Shown: piece by piece, positions 1 through 5,445 of the stretch
How positions within the stretch are numbered: the stretch's first letter is position 1
How the letters are laid out: the number at the start of each line of letters is the position of its first letter
Source: Bacillota bacterium
Lineage (GTDB): Bacteria > Bacillota > Bacilli > Bacillales_B > DSM-18226
Assembly: GCA_021821235.1 (NCBI GenBank)
Contig: JAKACS010000270.1
Span: 1 to 5,445, forward strand
Direction of reading: 5' to 3'
DNA length: 5,445 nt
Position numbers and translations under genes: made by a program
The notes under the pieces: generated by a model
Told to the model about the DNA's origin: nothing
Database searches by the model: none
What the model saw: only the letters and a program-made list of their open reading frames with translations

Positions 1-531
1 GTTTCACATATAATGAAAATACTGTAGGGGACTTTGTCGAAAAATATTTTTTTGACACCGTACCAATGGCTCAAACCCCTGGTACATCAACATTTATAGA
101 GGGAGGATGCAAATGCGCTTGGATTACTAGACGGTGAAGTGGTCCGGATCCGCATCGCCAAGGGGATGGATTGAAGTTCCAACGTGAATTGGTACGGCGG
201 TGCAAAAAGGCCTTCTGTTTGTACCATTTCATTTTGGCAGTTGGGAAAAACGAGAAGCAGCGAATGAGCTGACCGTTGATTTTACCGATCCATTATCGAA
301 GCAGCCAACATTTAAGCAATCTGCATGCAGAATTGAAAAAATAAGAAACAATTATACGGTTGCATTCGGCGATCAGCTCGAAACGGTAGCCGAACAGTTT
401 GGTATTTCGCTAGAAAACTTGAAAAAAGCAAACAACCTCCATTCCCCTATGATATTCAAATAGGACAAGTTCTGGAAGTTCCGGTTTCTGTGATTAATGT
501 TCCTTTGCCGGAATACTTGCCATATAGATAA
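1..531 (+). pseudogene. Decayed 3' end of a molybdopterin oxidoreductase gene with a C-terminal LysM domain
   Basis: This is the remnant of a large molybdopterin oxidoreductase (nitrate reductase/formate dehydrogenase superfamily); only its C-terminal dinucleotide-binding domain remains and the gene continues off the left edge. Seen: 103-150 reads EDANALGLLDGEVVRIR in one frame. From about 161 the match moves to the next frame (RGWIEVPT), hits TGA at 185-187 where Arg (CGA) is expected, then continues as QKGLLFVPFHFGSWE, ELTVDFTDPLSKQPTFKQ and CRIEKI to about 346. A textbook LysM domain follows (353-483: YTV..GDQLETVAEQFGIS..LKKANNL). The frame closes at 464-466, but the neighbouring frame from 448 completes the LysM (YDIQIGQVLEVPV) and ends at TAA 529-531; one extra C in the 444-447 C run would join them. 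Before 103 the match (such as VEKYF near 36-50, HRTNG at 56-70) is weak and again frame-shifted. The family assignment is solid. True decay is more likely than sequencing error because lesions are numerous. Confidence 0.75.
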
Positions 532-537
532 TTTGAC

Positions 538-575
538 AGCGATCTTTCTTGCATTGAAAGATCGCTTTTTCGTTT
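538..575 (+). terminator. Rho-independent terminator after the molybdoenzyme remnant
   Basis: A perfect 11-bp stem (538-548 AGCGATCTTTC with 556-566 GAAAGATCGCT) encloses a 7-nt loop and is followed by a T-rich tail (566-570, then CGTTTT). It lies seven bases after the TAA at 529-531. That supports 531 as the original end of the decayed gene and insulates the transporter gene downstream. Confidence 0.9.
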
Positions 576-601
576 TCGGCAAAATTTTGAACAAAGAAAC
601 C

Positions 602-632
602 TGACAACTTTATTTAACACAATAGGTTGTCA
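602..632. promoter_or_regulatory. Inverted repeat overlapping the transporter promoter, candidate operator
   Basis: TGACAAC at 602-608 and GTTGTCA at 626-632 form a perfect 7-bp inverted repeat separated by 17 bases. The right arm contains the proposed -35 hexamer TTGTCA (627-632). The repeat lies upstream of the expected transcription start, so it is better read as a DNA-binding site than as an RNA hairpin. Arm centres are 24 bp apart, close to two helical turns but not exact. No regulator is encoded nearby, so the binding protein is unknown and the site could be chance. Confidence 0.35.
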
Positions 633-656
633 ATATCCTTATTTTTTTGTTATGAT
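627..656 (+). promoter_or_regulatory. SigA-type promoter for the BCCT transporter gene
   Basis: A -35 box TTGTCA (627-632) and a -10 box TATGAT (651-656) are separated by 18 bases. Each differs from the consensus (TTGACA, TATAAT) at one position. This predicts a start near 663 and a 5' leader of about 100 nt before the GTG at 767. I see no riboswitch-like or terminator-like structure in that leader. A weaker alternative pair, TTGAAA 689-694 and ATAAAT 712-717 with a 17-nt spacer, lies within the leader. Confidence 0.6.
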
Positions 657-766
657 TATTCTTGGCGATTTAAGTGCGGATGATCCCCTTGAAAAAAAAG
701 AAAATGGTCGGATAAATACGGGAAGAAGAAAAATACTTTAATTAGAGATGAAATTGGAGGAATTCT

Positions 767-2287
767 GTGATAAAAATGAAAAAACTAACCCCGGTATTTT
801 TTGTTTCAGTGATTGTAACTGGACTGTTTATTATTTGGGGCTTAATTCCAAAAAGCATGTTGCCTAAAGCAAATCTTGATCATGTGACAACCATATTGCA
901 AGGGATGATTCTGGATAAGTTCGGTTGGTTTTATTTAATGTCAGCTTCAGTCTTTTTATTATTTTCACTCTTGCTGATTTTTACAAAATACGGAAATATT
1001 CGGCTGGGAAAAGACTCTGACCGTCCTGATTTTGGCTATTTAACTTGGTTTGCGATGCTGTTTAGCGCCGGGATGGGAATCGGTCTCGTGTTTTGGGGCG
1101 TTGCGGAACCGATGTATCACTATTATGATCCGCCTTTTATGAAAGGACAGACGGCCGAAGCTGGAAGGGCTGCCATCCGTTATTCTTTTTTCCACTGGGG
1201 GTTGCATCCCTGGGCAATTTATACCGTTATTGGCCTTGCTCTCGCATATTTCCAATTTAGAAAGGGCCAGGCAGGTGTCATCAGTTCTTTGTTAAGGCCA
1301 ATTTTCGGCAATAAGGTCGATGGGGTTTTGGGCACAATTGTCGATTTTATTGCTGTGTTTGCGACCGTTTTTGGCGTAGCTACTTCACTCGGACTCGGTG
1401 CGATTCAAATCAGCGGGGGACTTTCGCATATCTTTAGCGGAATTAGTAATTCTTTTCCTACTCGACTAATCATCATTGCTGTTGTAACGGTGCTGTTTAT
1501 GTTATCTGCGCAAACAGGATTAAACAAAGGGATCAAATATTTGAGCAACTTAAATATTGTGCTTGCTATTTCCCTAATGCTGTTTTTACTATTCGTTGGT
1601 CCCACAAACTTTATTATGAACTTGTTCACAACATCGATCGGTTCATATCTACAAAACCTTCCGTCCATGAGCTTTAAATTGAGTCCGTTTGGAGGAGAAA
1701 AGCAATGGTTCCAAAGCTGGACAATCTTTTATTGGGCTTGGTGGATCGCTTGGGCACCATTTGTTGGAACTTTTATTGCAAGGATTTCGAAAGGAAGAAC
1801 CATCCGGGAATTTGTTATCGGAGTGCTGTTCGTGCCAACCCTGTTTGGGGCACTGTGGTTTTCAGTTTTTGGCGGTACAGGAATTTATCTTGAATATTTT
1901 AAAAACAAGGCAATTATGGATGTCATTAATACAAGCGGCAGCGAGGTGGCGCTGTTTACAGTACTGGAAAATTTTCCGTTTTCAACGGTGCTTTCGTTAC
2001 TTGCGATTTTTCTGATTAGCACTTTCTTTATTACGTCCGCCGATTCGGCCACATTTGTGCTCGGTATGCAGACAACGAATGGAAGTCTCAATCCGCCAAA
2101 CCGAGTGAAGTTTGTTTGGGGTATCATTCAATCGGCCTCGGCAGCGCTGCTTCTATGGACTGGCGGATTGGAAGCATTGCAGCGGGCATCAATTATCGCC
2201 GCTCTTCCGTTTACCGTTGTCATGTTGCTGATTGTTGTCTCTCTAATAAAATCCTTTAGAGAAGAACGACTACTCCCAGAAAAATAA
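767..2287 (+). CDS. opuD: BCCT-family glycine betaine transporter, OpuD-like
   Basis: This is a secondary carrier of the betaine/choline/carnitine family in the cytoplasmic membrane, which imports glycine betaine or related osmoprotectants with Na+. The 506-residue product has about 12 hydrophobic segments, the first near residues 8-27 and the last near 473-494. It carries the family signature GMGIGLVFWGVAEP (102-115); the GMGIG loop is the form found in Na+-coupled betaine carriers such as BetP and OpuD. The TM8 substrate box WTIFYWAWWIAWAPFVGTF (318-336) supplies the Trp cluster W325, W326, W329, equivalent to the betaine-binding aromatics of BetP. A conserved FFITSADSATFVLGM stretch lies at 420-434. 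Length matches OpuD (about 510). The C-terminal tail after TM12 is short, without a BetP-like osmosensing extension. GTG at 767 is chosen because GGAGG (756-760) sits 6 nt upstream; ATG at 776 is too far from it. Betaine is the likely substrate, but choline, carnitine or proline betaine cannot be excluded. Confidence 0.95.
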   Translation: MIKMKKLTPVFFVSVIVTGLFIIWGLIPKSMLPKANLDHVTTILQGMILDKFGWFYLMSASVFLLFSLLLIFTKYGNIRLGKDSDRPDFGYLTWFAMLFSAGMGIGLVFWGVAEPMYHYYDPPFMKGQTAEAGRAAIRYSFFHWGLHPWAIYTVIGLALAYFQFRKGQAGVISSLLRPIFGNKVDGVLGTIVDFIAVFATVFGVATSLGLGAIQISGGLSHIFSGISNSFPTRLIIIAVVTVLFMLSAQTGLNKGIKYLSNLNIVLAISLMLFLLFVGPTNFIMNLFTTSIGSYLQNLPSMSFKLSPFGGEKQWFQSWTIFYWAWWIAWAPFVGTFIARISKGRTIREFVIGVLFVPTLFGALWFSVFGGTGIYLEYFKNKAIMDVINTSGSEVALFTVLENFPFSTVLSLLAIFLISTFFITSADSATFVLGMQTTNGSLNPPNRVKFVWGIIQSASAALLLWTGGLEALQRASIIAALPFTVVMLLIVVSLIKSFREERLLPEK

Positions 2288-2299
2288 TTTTAGACACAA

Positions 2300-2324
2300 A
2301 AAGGAAGCCATTTTGGCTTCCTTT
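2300..2324. terminator. Bidirectional terminator between transporter and lipase genes
   Basis: An 11-bp perfect stem (2300-2310 AAAGGAAGCCA with 2314-2324 TGGCTTCCTTT) has a three-base TTT loop. It sits 12 bases after the transporter stop and about 60 bases beyond the end of the convergent lipase gene. Read on the minus strand the stem is followed by a run of T (complement of 2298-2302), so it should work at least as well for the lipase. On the plus strand the T tract is limited to the stem end and a later TTTT. Confidence 0.8.
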
Positions 2325-2387
2325 ACCGTTTTCGTACGTAATAATGAAAAAGCATCGTAATTTTTGCTGAGTAACTTGCCAAGGTAA

Positions 2388-3164
2388 TTACCGCAAGCTG
2401 TTTAAAACACCATGCCTTAAAGTGTTTTTTGCAATAAATTGGCTGCATTGTTCCGCAATCATTTCTTTTTCATTATCCAGGGAAGCGACATGATATGAAT
2501 CAAACAAGGGGATGATTTCTTTCGTATTGGACTGAACATTTGCCAAGATATAATCCGTGTTTTTCGGCGGGACGACATGATCTTCGACCGATTGAAAAGC
2601 CAAAAGGGGACAGTGGACGTTTTCAAGCATTTCAGCCGTATTTTCCATTAGGGTAAACAATTGTTTAATGGCCTCTAATGGTACTTTTCGATAGGTAATC
2701 TCAGCGACATCTTTTGCCTTAATGTCCGGCTCTGTTTCATCAATAAATCGCGGCGTTTGTTTGTTTCTGTATTCTTCCATAACTGGAATAGTCGTTATTG
2801 CGGCATTTAGCAAAATCGCTCCCTTGAGTTCTGGAAAGCGCGCAACCAAATTCAAGGTTAAAGTACCACCCATTGATTGGCCAATAACAAAAATTTCCTT
2901 GCAGTATTGTTGTAAAAATTGAAGGCCGTTTTCCAAATCTTTGATCCAGTCCAGATAACGGCAGTTTTCTAGGTCTTTAAAGTGGGTTCCGTGCCCAGTT
3001 AACCGCACGCCATAAACCGTGAAACCTTGTGAAGCAAGCTGCTCTCCTAAAAACCGAACGCTTTGAGGTGTTCCAACAAATCCATGTGAAATAAGGATTC
3101 CGATCTGATTTCCTTTAAAGAAAAATGGTTCTGCATTAGGAATCACGGGATAGTTTTCAACCAT
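2388..3164 (-). CDS. Alpha/beta hydrolase, monoacylglycerol lipase/carboxylesterase
   Basis: This is a probable cytoplasmic serine hydrolase acting on monoacylglycerols or short-to-medium-chain esters. The 258-residue product closely resembles the Bacillus monoacylglycerol lipase as I recall it: similar N-terminus (YPVIPNAEPFFF), oxyanion motif SHGFVGTP, then LTGHGTHFKDLEN, nucleophile elbow GQSMGG, SVEDHVVPP and DSYHVASLD. Numbered from the chosen start, the triad is Ser97, Asp195 and His225. The insert between about residues 125 and 175 fits the lid. No signal peptide is seen. Two upstream in-frame ATGs exist (3179 and 3170), but GGAGAG (complement of 3172-3177) lies 7 nt before ATG 3164 and places Ser at position 97 as in the known enzyme; starting at 3179 would give 263 residues. 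The C-terminus runs about eight residues beyond the usual end. It is divergent from the aldo/keto reductase and convergent with the transporter, so probably monocistronic. The physiological substrate is not determinable here. Confidence 0.93.
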   Translation of the reverse strand: MVENYPVIPNAEPFFFKGNQIGILISHGFVGTPQSVRFLGEQLASQGFTVYGVRLTGHGTHFKDLENCRYLDWIKDLENGLQFLQQYCKEIFVIGQSMGGTLTLNLVARFPELKGAILLNAAITTIPVMEEYRNKQTPRFIDETEPDIKAKDVAEITYRKVPLEAIKQLFTLMENTAEMLENVHCPLLAFQSVEDHVVPPKNTDYILANVQSNTKEIIPLFDSYHVASLDNEKEMIAEQCSQFIAKNTLRHGVLNSLR

Positions 3165-3171
3165 GATCATT

Positions 3172-3177
3172 CTCTCC
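3172..3177 (-). promoter_or_regulatory. Ribosome binding site that decides the lipase start
   Basis: Read on the minus strand this is GGAGAG, 7 nt before the ATG at 3164-3162. It lies inside the reading frame if the ATG at 3179 is used, and only one base separates it from the ATG at 3170. The spacing therefore favours 3164 as the start. Confidence 0.7.
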
Positions 3178-3218
3178 ATTCATTTTGGTTATAAGCGCAA
3201 GTAGTAAGTTATATTAAT

Positions 3219-3245
3219 ATTATACAAACTATTCATATTGGTCAA
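3219..3245 (-). promoter_or_regulatory. Likely promoter of the lipase gene
   Basis: On the minus strand, TTGACC (complement of 3240-3245) is followed by a perfect TATAAT (complement of 3219-3224) after a short 15-nt spacer. Shifting the -10 to TAATAT (complement of 3217-3222) gives the standard 17-nt spacer. Either way the region is A/T-rich and correctly placed about 50 bp upstream of the coding start. The exact -10 is uncertain. Confidence 0.5.
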
Positions 3246-3305
3246 GTTGGAATTATGATGTTTTTTAAATTTGGCTGTATTTTAGTCATTTCTTTTTTTA
3301 AAAAG

Positions 3306-3314
3306 TGCTACAAT
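3306..3314 (+). promoter_or_regulatory. Extended -10 promoter element of the aldo/keto reductase gene
   Basis: TGCTACAAT is an extended -10 (TGn plus TACAAT, one mismatch to TATAAT), 33 bp before the coding start. No good -35 is present at the right distance: TAGTCA at 3283-3288 is weak and its 20-nt spacer is too long. An extended -10 can compensate for that. The spacer holds a run of T followed by A (3292-3304). Confidence 0.5.
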
Positions 3315-3330
3315 AGAATTGTCACCAACT

Positions 3331-3338
3331 AAAGGAGG
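3331..3338 (+). promoter_or_regulatory. Ribosome binding site of the aldo/keto reductase gene
   Basis: AAAGGAGG is a near-perfect match to the 16S rRNA tail, 9 nt before ATG 3348. The in-frame TTG at 3339 directly abuts it with no spacer, so TTG cannot be the start and the protein begins at ATG 3348. Confidence 0.85.
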
Positions 3339-3347
3339 TTGTCCAGA

Positions 3348-4274
3348 ATGAAGTACATACAGATCGCGAATACTGATTTGAAAGCGTCTAACATTGTCAT
3401 GGGAAACATGCGGCTGAAAGAGCTTTCCTTAAAAGACGCCGAAACGCTTATTCGAACGGCATTGGAAGAAGGAATTAACTTTTTTGATCACGCGGACATC
3501 TACGGGGCTGGAACATGTGAGGAAATTTTTGCTGATGCCATTCAAATGAATCCAAGTATCCGCGAAAACATGATTATTCAAAGCAAATGCGGCATCCGGG
3601 CGAAAGAAAATTATTATGATTTTTCAAAAGAACATATTATCGAGTCAGTCGAGGGAATTTTAAAGCGCTTAAAAACGGAATATTTAGATATTCTCCTTTT
3701 ACATCGCCCTGACCCGCTAATGGAGCCAGTGGAAGTGGCCGAAGCGTTTGAAGAATTGCGCTCAAGCGGAAAGGTCAACTATTTTGGCGTTTCCAATTTC
3801 AACCCAACACAAATTGAGTTATTGAAAAAATATGTGCCGCAAAAGTTGGTCGTCAACCAGCTTCAGTTCAGTATTACACATACACCAACGATTGACTCTG
3901 GCATTGCACTTAATATGCAAATTGACCAATCGATTAACCGTGATAGCAGCGTATTGGAATATTGCCGTCTTCATGATATGACGGTTCAAGCATGGTCACC
4001 ATTCCAGCATGGCTTTTTCAAAGGAGTCTTTTTGGGAGATACAGAGAATTTTCCAGAATTAAATGAAGTCATCGGCACGCTTGCGAAAAAGTATGGAGTA
4101 TCTGATATTGCGATTGCAACTGCTTGGATTACCCGCCATCCGGCCAATATTCAAGTTGTGACAGGGACAACTAAACCATCACGCTTACAGGAAGCATGCA
4201 AAGGATCTGAAATTCCGTTAACGCGGGAAGAATGGTATCAAATCTACAAAGCAGCGGGGAATATGGTTCCGTAA
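3348..4274 (+). CDS. Aldo/keto reductase, YdhF/YcsN-like
   Basis: This is a cytoplasmic NAD(P)H-dependent oxidoreductase of the aldo/keto reductase superfamily, a (beta/alpha)8 barrel that reduces aldehydes or ketones to alcohols. The 308-residue product shows the complete catalytic tetrad: Asp47 and Tyr52 in FFDHADIYG, Lys80 in IIQSKCG and His119 in LLLHRPD. Further family features are GKVNYFGVSNF (141-151), a substrate-side stretch with VNQLQFSITHTP (169-180), and a C-terminal cofactor-phosphate loop VTGTTKPSRLQEA (271-283). FFDHADIYG with SKCGI and the WSPFQHGFFKGVF segment (216-228) are typical of the E. coli YdhF / B. subtilis YcsN branch, and the length fits. The start at ATG 3348 is fixed by AAAGGAGG 9 nt upstream. 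The gene stands alone between a divergent lipase and a convergent dehydrogenase, so context does not reveal the substrate. NADPH preference is usual for the family but is inference here. Confidence 0.95.
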   Translation: MKYIQIANTDLKASNIVMGNMRLKELSLKDAETLIRTALEEGINFFDHADIYGAGTCEEIFADAIQMNPSIRENMIIQSKCGIRAKENYYDFSKEHIIESVEGILKRLKTEYLDILLLHRPDPLMEPVEVAEAFEELRSSGKVNYFGVSNFNPTQIELLKKYVPQKLVVNQLQFSITHTPTIDSGIALNMQIDQSINRDSSVLEYCRLHDMTVQAWSPFQHGFFKGVFLGDTENFPELNEVIGTLAKKYGVSDIAIATAWITRHPANIQVVTGTTKPSRLQEACKGSEIPLTREEWYQIYKAAGNMVP

Positions 4275-4281
4275 TAATAGC

Positions 4282-4319
4282 AAAAGCTTGAAGACAAAGC
4301 ACTGTCTTCAAGCTTTTTT
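4282..4319. terminator. Bidirectional terminator between reductase and dehydrogenase genes
   Basis: A 15-bp perfect stem (4282-4296 AAAAGCTTGAAGACA with 4303-4317 TGTCTTCAAGCTTTT) has a 6-nt loop. On the plus strand it ends in a run of six T (4314-4319), eight bases after the reductase stop. The stem directly abuts the stop codon of the convergent dehydrogenase (4318-4320), and on the minus strand it ends in TTTT. One hairpin therefore serves both genes, with no spare sequence on the dehydrogenase side. Confidence 0.92.
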
Positions 4320-5268
4320 AATAACCAAGTTTGCGATCAACGATTCCCTGCAAATGCTGACCGGATAAGAATCGCTCCAAGTTATCAAGAAAAAATCGGC
4401 TGACCCCATCAACAGTACTTGGACCTGACAAATGCGGGGTCAAGTAGATATTTGGCAGTGAGTAGAAAGGGTGGTCTTTTACCAACGGTTCTTTATCAAA
4501 CACATCGAGAACAACGGCTTTTAGATGCCCCTCCTTCAATACGGCAAACAGGTCGTTTTCATTTACTAATGCGCCGCGGCCGACATTGACAAGGCAAGCA
4601 TCGGCTTTCATGGATAAAAGAAGATCCCGGTTAACGGCATGCCGTGTTTCCTCTGTTAACGGGAGGGTTAAAATCAAATAGTCAAGATTCTTTACAAACT
4701 CCTTCCACTCATTAGGCTGATAATGCTGATCGACGATGTGAGCCTGTTTGCCACTCGCACTCAATCCATAAATGTTCAGGTCAAAGACCCGTGCTTTTCG
4801 AACAATTTCAGTTCCAATTGAGCCGAGCCCAGCGACCCCGATGGTTTTGCCTGCGAGCGATCCGGGAATAAAGAAATCCCAGCTTCTTTGTTGCTGTGCT
4901 TCCATCATGCGGGCAACGTCTTTTACGATGTATAATAAAAAAGCAAAAACATACTCTGCAATCGGGCTGCCGAATTGGTCGACAATCCGCGTTAAGATGA
5001 TTTCCTTGGGTATTGATTTATCTGCAACTAAATCATCGACACCGGCACCAGTTGATTGGAACCAGCGAACGGAGGATGCGATTGGCAACTTGAGCAACTG
5101 AGCTGGAAATTCCCATCCAAAAATTACTTCGATTCCTGACAAATGTTTTTCCGCTTCTTCAAGTGCCTTGGCAGTTTTGACATTTTCAAATCCGCTGTTT
5201 CGAATGGCTTCAGCATAAAGTGGTGCATCTTTTGGATGGTAAACAAGAATCGGTAGTTGTTTTTTCAA
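4318..5268 (-). CDS. D-isomer-specific 2-hydroxyacid dehydrogenase family protein
   Basis: This is a cytoplasmic NAD(P)-dependent dehydrogenase that interconverts 2-oxoacids (glyoxylate, hydroxypyruvate or similar) and D-2-hydroxyacids. The 316-residue product has a split N-terminal catalytic domain (1-100 plus the last 30 or so residues) with VRWFQSTGAGVDDL (67-80), and a central Rossmann domain with GLGSIG (147-152). The catalytic residues are Arg231 in NVGRGALVN, Glu260 in DVFDKEPL and His279 in TPHLSGPS. The acidic residue that normally ends the second Rossmann strand and selects NAD is absent (IYGLSASGK, 166-174), which hints at NADP(H) use as in glyoxylate/hydroxypyruvate reductases. 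The start is TTG at 5268-5266, supported by AGGAG 9 nt upstream; no in-frame ATG lies near. It converges on the aldo/keto reductase. An open frame ends 19 bases upstream and may be cotranscribed. Substrate is undetermined; phosphoglycerate dehydrogenase is unlikely because the long serine-binding regulatory domain is missing. Confidence 0.93.
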   Translation of the reverse strand: MKKQLPILVYHPKDAPLYAEAIRNSGFENVKTAKALEEAEKHLSGIEVIFGWEFPAQLLKLPIASSVRWFQSTGAGVDDLVADKSIPKEIILTRIVDQFGSPIAEYVFAFLLYIVKDVARMMEAQQQRSWDFFIPGSLAGKTIGVAGLGSIGTEIVRKARVFDLNIYGLSASGKQAHIVDQHYQPNEWKEFVKNLDYLILTLPLTEETRHAVNRDLLLSMKADACLVNVGRGALVNENDLFAVLKEGHLKAVVLDVFDKEPLVKDHPFYSLPNIYLTPHLSGPSTVDGVSRFFLDNLERFLSGQHLQGIVDRKLGY

Positions 5269-5277
5269 TTACAAGAT

Positions 5278-5282
5278 CTCCT
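5278..5282 (-). promoter_or_regulatory. Ribosome binding site supporting the TTG start of the dehydrogenase
   Basis: On the minus strand this reads AGGAG, 9 nt before TTG 5268-5266. It is the only good ribosome binding site near the 5' end of the dehydrogenase frame, so the rare TTG codon is the likely start. Confidence 0.75.
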
Positions 5283-5287
5283 GTTTC

Positions 5288-5443
5288 TTAAAAAGTTTTA
5301 GCTGTTTTTTGTTTTAAAAAAATAGGGCTTCGCATAAATTGCTTAAATAGAGTAGAACAACGGCCTGTACATCTTTCTAGTACCAGTTTATCAATCGCTT
5401 GGAAAAGATGAAAGACCATTGCCATAGTTTCTGCTTTTCTTGT
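5288..5443 (-). CDS. Possible 3' end of an unidentified gene, cut by the right edge
   Basis: On the minus strand the frame is open from the window edge to TAA at 5290-5288, giving 51 residues, including ETMAMVFHLFQAIDKLVLER and then a CTGRC motif and a basic tail (FLKQKTAKTF). The stretch VFHLFQAIDKLVLER could form an amphipathic helix. The stop lies 19 bases before the dehydrogenase TTG, and the dehydrogenase ribosome binding site lies in that gap, which would suit an operon. I do not recognise the family. Against it: 51 open codons can occur by chance, no terminator or clear promoter separates it from the dehydrogenase, and ATG codons inside it (residues 7 and 9) lack a good ribosome binding site. 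A gene or gene remnant whose main part lies beyond 5445 is the best reading. Confidence 0.3.
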   Translation of the reverse strand, partial: TRKAETMAMVFHLFQAIDKLVLERCTGRCSTLFKQFMRSPIFLKQKTAKTF

Positions 5444-5445
5444 TC

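Noticed and set aside
200..463. A stand-alone 87-residue protein starting at GTG 200 with a LysM domain
   Set aside because: The GTG lies inside the conserved molybdopterin-binding domain (VQKGLLFVPFHFG), has no ribosome binding site, and the LysM domain is cut before its last strand. It is a fragment of the decayed gene, not a small gene.
689..717. Second promoter-like pair TTGAAA-N17-ATAAAT in the transporter leader
   Set aside because: The -10 is poor and the A-rich leader produces such matches easily. The pair at 627-656 is better; this is kept only as an alternative.
1040..2127. Several antisense and out-of-frame open stretches (about 60-110 codons) within the transporter gene
   Set aside because: They overlap a highly conserved coding sequence, lack ribosome binding sites and recognisable domains, and are explained by its codon composition.
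2404..2428. AAAACAC/GTGTTTT inverted repeat with an 11-base spacer, followed by T on the plus strand
   Set aside because: It is a weak A/T-rich stem inside the lipase coding end, and the proper terminator at 2300-2324 already serves both genes.
2722..2922. Plus-strand open stretch inside the lipase gene
   Set aside because: It is antisense to the conserved catalytic core of the lipase and has no domain or ribosome binding site.
3211..3220. Palindrome ATATTAATAT in the divergent intergenic region
   Set aside because: It is expected in A/T-rich promoter DNA and overlaps the lipase -10 region; there is no independent support for an operator.
3339..3341. TTG as the start of the aldo/keto reductase
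   Set aside because: It directly abuts AAAGGAGG with no spacer, whereas ATG 3348 has a 9-nt spacer and gives the normal family N-terminus.
4772..5101. Plus-strand open stretch of 109 codons inside the dehydrogenase gene
   Set aside because: It is the complement of the Rossmann-fold coding region, with no similarity of its own and no start signals.

Overview
The window looks like chromosomal DNA from a low-to-moderate GC Firmicute, most likely a Bacillaceae species. The reasons are strong GGAGG-type ribosome binding sites, a mixture of ATG, GTG and TTG starts, short intergenic gaps closed by hairpin-plus-T terminators, and proteins whose closest recognisable relatives are Bacillus proteins (OpuD-type betaine carrier, Bacillus-type monoacylglycerol lipase, YdhF/YcsN-type aldo/keto reductase). 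There is no sign of phage, plasmid, CRISPR or RNA genes.

Layout: (1) positions 1-531 hold the decayed 3' end of a molybdopterin oxidoreductase gene (nitrate reductase/formate dehydrogenase superfamily). It is broken by several frame changes and an in-frame TGA, and its reading frame runs into a C-terminal LysM domain. A strong terminator follows at 538-570. (2) 767-2287 (+) is an intact BCCT-family glycine betaine transporter, opuD-like, with its own promoter and an inverted repeat over the -35 box. (3) 2388-3164 (-) is a monoacylglycerol lipase/carboxylesterase that converges on the transporter across a shared terminator. (4) 3348-4274 (+) is an aldo/keto reductase, divergent from the lipase. 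(5) 4318-5268 (-) is a D-2-hydroxyacid dehydrogenase that starts at TTG and converges on the reductase across a second shared terminator. (6) 5288-5443 (-) is an open frame entering from the right edge, possibly the 3' end of another gene directly upstream of the dehydrogenase.

The four intact genes alternate in orientation and are separated by terminators, so each is probably its own transcription unit. The exception is the dehydrogenase, which may be the second gene of an operon beginning outside the window. They do not form an obvious pathway: osmoprotectant uptake, glyceride/ester hydrolysis and two NAD(P)H-dependent carbonyl/2-oxoacid reductions are ordinary housekeeping or accessory metabolism. 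I see no convincing new multi-gene system. The points most worth a second look are the LysM tail on the decayed molybdoenzyme, the inverted repeat at the betaine-carrier promoter, the dehydrogenase's atypical cofactor loop, and the unidentified frame at the right edge.
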